A stretch of DNA of 64,000 nt. Source: Polytrichum commune (Eukaryota; Streptophyta; Polytrichopsida; Polytrichales; Polytrichaceae). The translations under genes were made by a program, and so were the position numbers. Below are positions 56,500-64,000 of the stretch, piece after piece. How positions within the stretch are numbered: position 1 is the stretch's first letter; each line of letters starts with the position of its first letter. The DNA lies in the NCBI GenBank assembly GCA_950295325.1, contig OX485808.1, forward strand, positions 8,064,501-8,128,500. Direction: 5' to 3'. A model generated the notes under the pieces. The model saw only the letters and a program-made list of their open reading frames with translations, was not told where the DNA came from and did no database searches.

Positions 56500-57340
56500 T
56501 TGGATAGAGGCTAAGATGTTGGCCCTCATAAGACAAATGAGGGTGGAGTGACATGAAAGACATCATTTAGATGCCCCGACATTGGTGAAGTTTGTATTCG
56601 GTACTACAACTTCAAAATAAGTTTTTTGCGGGATGCATGGGTGTTATGGGTTTTAGGGATAGAGATGTCGATCAAGTGACAAACAAATGGGATGGCTTGA
56701 TGAAAGACTTCGAAAAAATGAAGGAATGCTTTGTTGGCATCTGAGGAGGCAATTGTTGGGGGATGAGTAAGGTTGAGAAAAATGCGCTTTTAAGGTTTAG
56801 GAAGATGCCATTGGAGTTTAGTGAATCTATGTTTGATGCAATGGAGGAGTTCATTGTACAACATAGGATTTTTTTATTAGGGTGCGGAGGTTATTGATTT
56901 TGATAGAATATCCAACATGGTGCCACGTCAATTTGGTAGAGGAGCAACACCTAGCTACCCATCACTTGTTGTTGGTGAATGCAACATGCCAATGCCATCC
57001 AAGCCTCAAATGGATGCCAATGCTAGAGCCTCTCTAGGATAGATGGGCCGCAAGCGCAAGACAATGGTTGATTTCGTAATGGATTTTAACAATGATTACC
57101 TCGACCGGGTCAATGTTGAAGAACGAGGCAAACATCCTTGGAGGGAGGGTGTTCTTGCTTTGGGTGCCGCACGCAAAGGTTGCAAAGCACTCCAGGAGGC
57201 AACCTCCTCCAACATGGACAAGATGTTGCACGAGCTTGAAGTACAAAAAATGGCTTACATGGGCATTATGACAAACGCATTGATAAAGATGGCATCCTCA
57301 ATACATGAATTAACAAGGTTAGTTACTTATGCAATTCTCA
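56500..57340 (+). pseudogene. PIF/Harbinger ORF1-like (trihelix/Myb-like) pseudogene
   Basis: Plus-strand coding pieces with stops between them include NKWDGLMKDFEKMKECFVGI, followed after a stop by GNCWGM, and KMPLEFSESMFDAMEEF (56680-56870). This is the pattern of the trihelix DNA-binding protein that accompanies plant Harbinger transposases. A C-terminal frame from 57043 (MGRKRKTMVDFVMDF...) remains open to about 57357. It is convergent with the transposase remnant on the minus strand. Confidence 0.55.
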
Positions 57341-57416
57341 TTTTTATTTTATTTTAGGTTTTCAATGCATTATGCATGAATCATTGTCTTCCTCTTTGTT
57401 CGTGTAGCAAATGATG

Positions 57417-58917
57417 TCAGTTGTTTTGAATTTTTACAAGATTGTCAGACTCTAGCAAATCCTCACATCCCATTCTACTTTCTACATATTCACTCACAAG
57501 TGCTATTGTCCTAGGTGGTTCAAAAAATTTCGTCGCCTCTCCGAGAGGATTGATATCCCTATTCTCAGGAGGAAGTTGACACTCAACCAAAATCTCATCT
57601 AGTGTCCGGTCTTTGCTTGTCAATAGGATGTCATGTAGGATACAACATGTGTGTACAATTGTGTACAAGAAGTCGAACTTGAGGAGAGAGGTTTCCCCTA
57701 TCTCCCTTTCAACACTCATTTGGGTGGAGGAGTGTTTGCTTCCATCGTGAGTGGTGCGTCAAGTAGGCTCACCTTGAATGGAGTGATGTACCTTGAATGA
57801 AGGGATAGCCACGATCCGCAATCATGTAGGATAAGAGTGGTAGTGGTGCATGCAATGTTATAGGATCTTCATTGAATCCAATCATGACTCTTTCTTTGGA
57901 CCACCTGTAGAGCTTCATTGACTTGAAGTGTGCAATATCATGGACAGAGCCTCACACTCCCGTATTGATGGACATGAAATAGCACTTAGCATCAACAACA
58001 CCTTGTAGCAATATGGAGAATGATATAATCCTATTTTGGAGATCCACCACCACTATGGTGTTTTGGAGTGCATTGATGTAGATGTGGGAGCCATCAGTGG
58101 CTCCAATACAATCAAGGAAACATTGTTTGGCTTGAAATGCCTAGCTGATTCTTGCAAGTCTTTGACCTACAAGTTGAGTAACATATGGCCACGATTGTTG
58201 CAAATTGCCAAGCACACTAAAAGTAGTTTGTCTCAGACCATTGACCTCCCCACCGCCACCTTGTTAGCCACAAGCAAAATAAGAGCCTCATGAATCAATT
58301 CATATAATATCACAACCGCCTTCTTCTCCACACATATAGGATTTCTCCATATAGATGCCCGCCCTTGGATGCATGATCTCAAGTCTTCCCACAAATAGTG
58401 GAATATAAATCTCCTCATGTGCATAATATAATAGAATTGGTCCGGTGGATAAGCTCTAAAAAAATGAACTCATCAAACCAACAAGTGGACCTAGGTTTGA
58501 TGTACCAACGGTCATCCAACACTCCCACATGCCAAGCAACCAATTCCATGATTTGTTGTTGTGTGGGTGTTCGAGCCCCTCTTTCTCATAAGTCGTTGAG
58601 TCCATGTATTTGTGAAACGGTAGTTGATCTTCTTGTCTTGCAAATATTGTTCTATTTTTCCTAGCATCCTTGATGGAATTGTCTTGCTCCATAGTCTCCA
58701 ATACCAATCTAAATGTTGCCAAAGCAATGTGAATGCTTGATATAAGCAAGCTAAGGGAATCGTTGTTGTTGATGACTCCCAATGGAGTTGGAGGAGATGA
58801 TGCTTGAAGAAAAATATTAAGGGACTCTAGCTTGAGGAAAGAAGACTTCCTCCAACGAGGAGATGGCACATGAACATCAATATCGGGGGAAGTGGGCTTG
58901 CTGGGTGAGGAAGCCAT
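57417..58917 (-). pseudogene. PIF/Harbinger transposase (HARBI1-like) pseudogene
   Basis: Minus-strand fragments appear in the order of a Harbinger transposase: an N-terminal frame from 58917, WRNPICVEKKAVVILYEL (about 58330), CIGATDGSHIYINALQNT (D of the DDE core, about 58080), LQGVVDAKCYFM, GSVHDIAHFK, LSYMIADRGYPF (second D), then VHTCCILHDILL near 57640. Stops and frame changes separate them, so it is dead. No element termini were found with confidence. Confidence 0.65.
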
Positions 58918-59140
58918 TCAAGATCTAGCTCAGATTGAATGGTGAGATACAAATGCCTTCTATATGTGGTCTCTTCCAAATGTTGAGATTGGTTGAGGTT
59001 ATTATACACCATAGCTTTTAGGCAAAGGTACTACATATCATGATGATTTTCTTGCCTTTTTCCAAAGGGCATGCATGTCCTCATTGCCTACAACCTATCC
59101 CTTTGACTTAGATCGTACAACAAGATCCTTTTGCAATGTA

Positions 59141-60188
59141 CACCCTAACCTTGATAATGTCACACCCTCCGTTTCACCAAAAAGTGTGATATAAACAAGG
59201 TGTGACATACTTGATAATGTCACATTTGGTGCATAATGTGATATTATCAAAAAATATGTAGAAAATCAAAATATAATTACAATTTTTTTTAAAATAACAA
59301 ATACGAGACTTCAATGTTTTTGAATGTAAAATCTAATTCAAAATTGTGAATAACAACAAGAGCACATCATAATGTGTCATTGAGATCAGGTAAAGACCTC
59401 TCACTAGAGACAAAGAAGCTTCTAATGTCACATTGTTTTGTTAATGTTAAATGTGCAACACCAATTCTAATGAGTTTGTCATGGATATTTTCCATTTCTA
59501 ACAACTCATGAGTGCTGAAAATCTGAGAACCTTGGCTAGCCATAAAATTCAAAACATCTTTAGCATATTTTTGTGCATCGCTTAGCTTCACTACTTTAGA
59601 CTCATCATCACTGCTATCAACAATCAATGGGTCCACTTCCATGGAATCAAGAACCTGTTCGCCATCTTGCACTAATTGCACAAGCTCCTCAGTAGAAAAT
59701 TCCACCTCAAAATCATCTTCACCTTCCATGTTTATGTACTCCAAAGGACAAAGCTTTTCTACAGGCTTGCCTTCAACATCCAAACCCAAATTTAATGCGG
59801 CGATGAGTCTACTCAGTTCCAAAGTTGCTTCCTCCATTTTGGATTGAGCATTTGGACTCCGAAACACGTACCAAATTTGAAATTACACAAGGCATCCCAC
59901 TATGCCGAAAGCATTGAATGAGAGCTCATTCAATGACCCCCAATATGCTTTGCTTTAGCCCATGCTCACCCATGAACAATAATATCGAACCCATGCCCAC
60001 CCATACAATCCATCCATACTTGATATTATCACATTTACACTATGGATTTTGAAAAAAAATAGTGACATTATCAAGGGTGATAGGGATAATAACGAGGGAG
60101 TTTTACACTATGAAAATCGGTTTCAAACTTTTAGGTGACAATATCAAGGTGTTCTATTAACAAGGGTGACATTATCAAGGTTAGGGTG
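59141..60188 (-). mobile_element. 1,048-bp pogo-like element with perfect 23-bp termini
   Basis: The first 23 bases (CACCCTAACCTTGATAATGT plus CAC) are exactly inverted at 60166-60188, and TA flanks both ends (59139-59140, 60189-60190). TA duplication and a pogo/Tigger-like C-terminal ORF inside place it in Tc1/mariner-pogo. Additional inverted GTGACATTATCAAG copies occur near both ends. The DDE domain is deleted, so it is nonautonomous. Confidence 0.85.
59367..59867 (-). pseudogene. C-terminal fragment of a pogo/Tigger-like transposase
   Basis: An uninterrupted acidic frame of 166 codons on the minus strand ends in LTKQCDIRSFF, recalling the TTIDQYF-type tail of pogo/Tigger proteins. VLNFMASQGS sits where those proteins have a Leu/Phe-rich helix. 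The DNA-binding and DDE parts are absent. Its position inside pogo-type termini supports the assignment more than the sequence alone. Confidence 0.55.
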
Positions 60189-60190
60189 TA

Positions 60191-61495
60191 ATTGGGACTA
60201 CATGTTGGGATACATTATAAACTCATAATGGCTAGTTCGACAAAAATCCATGATGGACTTCATCTATACATACATACATACATACATACATACAAATATA
60301 TATGCAAAGACATATTGATGAAGCTATTTAGGACTTAATTGTTGTATGATGTGGGGGGGGGGGGGATGGTGAATCCTTAGCTAACCTAAGAGTACGTCTA
60401 GAAGAAAAGAAAGTTTTAAAGTTTGAATTCTAATATTTGGATCCATATGAGTGTTGTAGAGTGGCAACCACTCTTGAATCCCTAGAGTTAAGCAATGTTT
60501 CATGAATGGTTGGTGTAGAATATGTTTTCTCAGTTAGTAAGTGTTATGAAATCTATAAAATTCTCTTGTTTCATTGAAAGATATTGTTTATTAATGAGCA
60601 CTTAATGGTTGAAATGATTAACATATATTAGATTTTTCAAATGCATGAAGATGATGAGTCAACTCTCAATCCAAATTCAGAGGAAGCTAGGTATTATATT
60701 TTCATAAACCTTGAATTTGCACTCTTTCTTGTTGTTTGGTCTTCTATAGATTTTTGAATGAACACATTCAATTTTCTAAATCTAAAAATCTACTTTTCTG
60801 GCTATGAATTTATGCGTATTAAGGGTGGCATGTGATTTATTCTTCATCCTTTTTTTTTGTTATTGCTCTTACTTATCTTGCTAGTGTGTCCAATATGCCA
60901 ACCTTGTATTGATTGCCCTTTCCAGATGATTGATGGTGCGGTATAACATTTGGCAACCTCACCGTGGTAGATTTGGAGGATTGCGCTTTGCCTTAGAGGA
61001 AGACAAGGTGGAGTGGTTGGAGACTTTGAATTTTGCCCCTCATGCCATCAACTAGTTTTAGATAGTCGTCGTCATTGATGTTGAACCTCTCACAATTTAT
61101 TAGTCTTATTGTAACATTATAGAGAATGTTGAACATGTATTTTGATAGTATCAGCTAGTGCATAGTTGTATACTAACCATTCACATTATAAATGTTTGTT
61201 ATAAGGTTGGAATGGAATTATAGTTGAATGCATTTGTGAACACAATCAAAGTAAATGTTTTAAAAAAAATTGTATTTTTCCTTCTTGTATTTGATTGCAA
61301 CCTTGTTTTTTTTGTTTTTTTTAATAGGTAGCTTTGCAAAATTTCATATATTGTCACAACATATTGTACTTTTTTTTTCTATTTCTATTTACAACTTGTT
61401 TATTTCAGCATGTTGTGAGTCCAAAATGGGTCCACATGTTTGTTTTAACTCTTGTAAACCATTACAAGTGATGTTTTAGTGTTTTATGATTATTT
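60191..61495. other. Unassigned AT-rich DNA with microsatellites
   Basis: It contains an (ATAC)n microsatellite at about 60262-60292 and a run of 13 G at 60353-60365. No gene is supported. Confidence 0.5.
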
Positions 61496-61990
61496 GCAAA
61501 AATATAAAAAGAGTGAAGCTTGAAAGAAGCTAGGTTTAAGCATTAGGCTCATTTGGAGTGGATTGATTAAAAATGTAGTAATAAAAGGAAGCTCCGTAGT
61601 TGGTGAACGTAGTAGGTAGAGAGCCAAGGGTAGTTAAATGATTGAATTAGGACCTTTGGTGTTTGTTTTAGGAAAATGGCTCAAGAGATAAGATGAGAGC
61701 CTACAAAGTACGAGGAGATTTCGAAGGCTTATCGTGAGCCTTGAGGGTGCTCACCTCCTCAAACTCACTATTTAAGACCTCGTTCTTCCCTCACTCCTCC
61801 TCTCTTTCCTTCGTGCTCTTTGGCACCCCACGTGTTATAAGTGTGGGTGCGTGAGAAGTAAGATAGGAGCACGTGTGTGTGCATGGGTGTAAGGTTAGGA
61901 GCCAAAGCTAGTTGGCCTTGAAAAAGGCTTGACCTCTTGTTAGTAATAGTTGGGCGTGAATGATTTAAAGTTCAATTTATGACTTTGTTT
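61496..61990 (+). repeat. Diverged solo LTR fragment of the gypsy family
   Basis: It matches the LTR from CAAAAATATAAAAAGAGTGAA through GGTAGAGAGCCAAGG, GGCTTATCGTGAGCCTTGAG and CACCCCACGTGTTATAAGTG, to TTGACCTCTTG. About 350 bp of the LTR front is deleted, and substitutions are far more numerous than between the two full LTRs, so this is an older insertion. The TATA position reads TATTTAAG. Confidence 0.85.
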
Positions 61991-62066
61991 GAATACTTGG
62001 ATTTACATAGATTAGCCTTATACTTATGCGGATGTGCAAAGTCTCTTATTGGAACATTTAGTTTTG

Positions 62067-62326
62067 TTGGACTTCATATGAATTTTTGAGAGCCAAAAAA
62101 CCGAGACTATGTCCAAACTTCCAAAAACTAGTGAAAAAATGCAGATTCAAAGGAAACAACGTAGAATTGCGACCATATACTTGTTGGAAGTAGAAATATT
62201 ATTGCATATTCATATAGAGGACTTCATTACCTATCCATGGATACCAAAAACTCATTTTTTGGATTTCATATGAATTTTTTAGAGCCAAAAAACCGAGACT
62301 ATGTCCAAACTTCCAAAAAAATAGTG
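62067..62326 (+). repeat. Short duplication (about 65 bp, two copies)
   Basis: 62067-62131 and 62260-62326 share TTCATATGAATTTTT and GAGCCAAAAAACCGAGACTA, then TGTCCAAACTTCC, separated by about 130 bp. No function is evident. The rest of 61991-63092 holds nothing recognised. Confidence 0.7.
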
Positions 62327-63092
62327 ACACACTCTCATAGTTTTTGACTTATGATGTTTAGACTTAAAGTATTGGATTAATTAGGTAGGAAGGGGTGTGT
62401 GTAATTTTTGAATGTATTGGTGATTGACCATTGAGGTAAGTGTTTTTAAACACTCGCACTCTTTTGGTTGAAATAATTATACATTGAAATATCAAGAAGG
62501 AGTTACTACGTGTCATTCCAACATTTTCCACTCGGGCTAGGACGAAATTAAGGGTGGCGAACTTTAGGTGATACATGTATATTTTGTTATCTCTGTGTTT
62601 ATTGGTAACATTTTAACTAGTATCCAAGTGTTATTGGTTGTATTTTTAATGTTATTTTTAATGATTTAGGATTGGTATTACTAATTGAAACCAAATTAAT
62701 GACGATTTGAATGGTATAGAATGTTTGTTGCTCACATAGTCATTTTTACAATGCTATAGTATTCCATCCATTATTTGGTACTTGTACAATTTATTAGAAA
62801 AAAATTATGCCAAAAATCATTCTCTCTAAACAATTACAAGTAAATATAGGGTGCTAAAAAATACATCAAAGTGCTTTTTATCTACAAATATAGAGGGGAG
62901 AAATATTGAGAGGTGCATAAATACCTCCCATTAAATACCCCATTATCGCATGTGGTTATGAAACGTAAGGGGGTGTGATCGTCCCAAGCATTATTGTAGT
63001 TGGTTTACACCTTGTAGTGGTTGGATCTCCCCATTTGTAGACCAAAACTTGCTAATGAATGAAAGTCAATGACAACCACACCTACTTTGGAC

Positions 63093-63337
63093 CTCGGGGG
63101 GGGCACTGGTGAAAAACGTAGGAACTACGTGCGATAAAATATAGGGTCTTGTATAAAAATTTGGCGTAAAATTTGTAAATTATTAGATGTAGTATAGGGT
63201 GCTTTGGGATTGTGAGACATGATTATATGTAATATAGCATTTGACAAAACATGATTAAATTACCTAAGTGGTACATATAAAATAGCATGGAGAAAAAACG
63301 ATAGTTTCAAAAATTAAATACTTTGCTACCAAAATAT
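63093..63337 (+). repeat. Partial copy of the CTC-G(n)-CACT element
   Basis: Starts CTC, 8 G, CACTGGTGAAAAACG and follows 55210-55450 almost base for base to TACCAAAATA, where homology stops. Its G-run has the length of the other element's right end, indicating that the 18-G run there expanded later. Confidence 0.85.
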
Positions 63338-63418
63338 GGCATGTTCTATATAGGAAGGGTTCAAAAGATAAGGGTGAAGGTTGGTACTAAGTGGGGCAAT
63401 TGTTGACAACCCATTGAC

Positions 63419-63667
63419 TTGATGAAACGTGTAGTCCAGAACGGAAATAGAGAAACGCTCTTCCCAACTGCTATGGCTTACCTCCATTGGTTCAAAAAAC
63501 AGCCGGGTCTCAACAAATATAAGTATATTGAGAGTGGTTGTGTGTGGGTTGATATGGATGCTATTATCTCAACTGTGTCTCTACTGTATGAATCAACTAG
63601 CAAAATCTACACCTTAGATGAGGTAGATGCAAACTCATTGAGTGAGTTCATTTCAAATAAAAAATAA
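63419..63667 (+). CDS. Small ORF of unknown identity
   Basis: An 82-codon frame (MMKRVVQNGNRETLFP...) with protein-like composition (YKYIESGCVWVDMDAIIS) starts shortly after the truncated repeat. No family is recognised, and it may be an exon or transposon remnant. The remaining bases to 64000 hold only a short inverted pair (ACACATGTGGAGATAT, ATATCTCCCACATGTG). Confidence 0.3.
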   Translation: MMKRVVQNGNRETLFPTAMAYLHWFKKQPGLNKYKYIESGCVWVDMDAIISTVSLLYESTSKIYTLDEVDANSLSEFISNKK

Positions 63668-64000
63668 AACTTGCTAAATTTGTACTATCTCACACATGTG
63701 GAGATATAATTTGGAAAAGGGCTGAATGATCATTAGTATACCTTGAAATCTGTAGTAGTCATTTCAGTTCGAGTACCCTCATATCTCCCACATGTGTAAA
63801 TAGTAGCCTAGCTAGTTTAGGTGGATTTTGCTTGCATGGCGTGGGATTTTCCTCCAATGTGTAGGATTGGAATATCAAGGCATCAATTGTAGGGATTCTG
63901 CAAACCTTGTAAATGTGACTTTGAGACACATGTGGCTGGCCTGTTCCCTAAGACCTCAAGGTTTCTAACTGTGTTATCCAACACAACTTTTATTCGTTGG

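Noticed and set aside
1-64000. tRNA, rRNA or small nuclear RNA genes
   Set aside because: No cloverleaf, rRNA or snRNA signature was recognised by eye; a tRNAscan or Infernal run would be needed to exclude them.

Overview
The window looks like nuclear DNA of a land plant, possibly a seed-free lineage (moss, lycophyte or fern; the lineage is a guess). The evidence is TTTAGGG repeats, GT-AG introns, a Ty3/gypsy polyprotein with a plant-type DGGSS protease, MULE, Harbinger, hAT and pogo remnants, and an FCP1-like HAD domain with the DLN motif I I recall from plant paralogs. Almost everything recognisable is mobile or mobile-derived. Only the membrane protein on the minus strand at 41.7-42.8 kb looks like an ordinary host gene.

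1-11.4 kb: a GC-rich multi-exon gene, called element E1 here. Its predicted product joins a ParB-like domain (DGQH), a degenerate DNA-methyltransferase-like domain and an FCP1-like HAD phosphatase domain. It carries about 30 copies of a palindrome (half-site GTTTGGGTCG, two variable central bases, then the reverse complement): 22 in the first intron, others in later introns, and two inside a coding exon. The reading frame has one in-frame TAG and two frame changes at G-runs. The right end at 11438 is a terminus, CACTATATTCGTTAA read inward.

14.7-19.7 kb: element E2 has the same layout with a different palindrome (half-site AGGTTTACGGACG). It has a 97-bp-period array, then an intact two-exon gene for a 975-aa DDE-like transposase candidate with a palindrome in its only intron, then a right end with the same CACTATATTCGTTAA terminus as E1. 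A 254-bp MITE at 43.8 kb and a truncated E2 relative at 49.9 kb also carry this terminus. I propose E1 and E2 belong to one little-described transposon group with dispersed dyad sites.

23.8-35.2 kb: a nearly complete Ty3/gypsy retrotransposon with one long gag-pol frame, unequal LTRs and no visible target duplication. A diverged LTR fragment lies at 61.5 kb.

36.3-44.7 kb: a decayed hAT element with 20-bp inverted termini, an unidentified ORF, the membrane-protein gene with a partial duplication beside it, and two MITEs (one with a clean TCA duplication).

45.5-54.2 kb: a MULE with inverted arms of 1.65 kb and 2.6 kb. Its transposase is intact through four exons until an E2-family fragment interrupts it.

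55.2-64 kb: a short element with CTC-G(n)-CACT termini and an 8-bp duplication, a broken PIF/Harbinger pair, a 1,048-bp pogo-like element with perfect 23-bp termini and TA duplication, the LTR fragment, and AT-rich DNA. All assignments come from reading the sequence; no database search was run.
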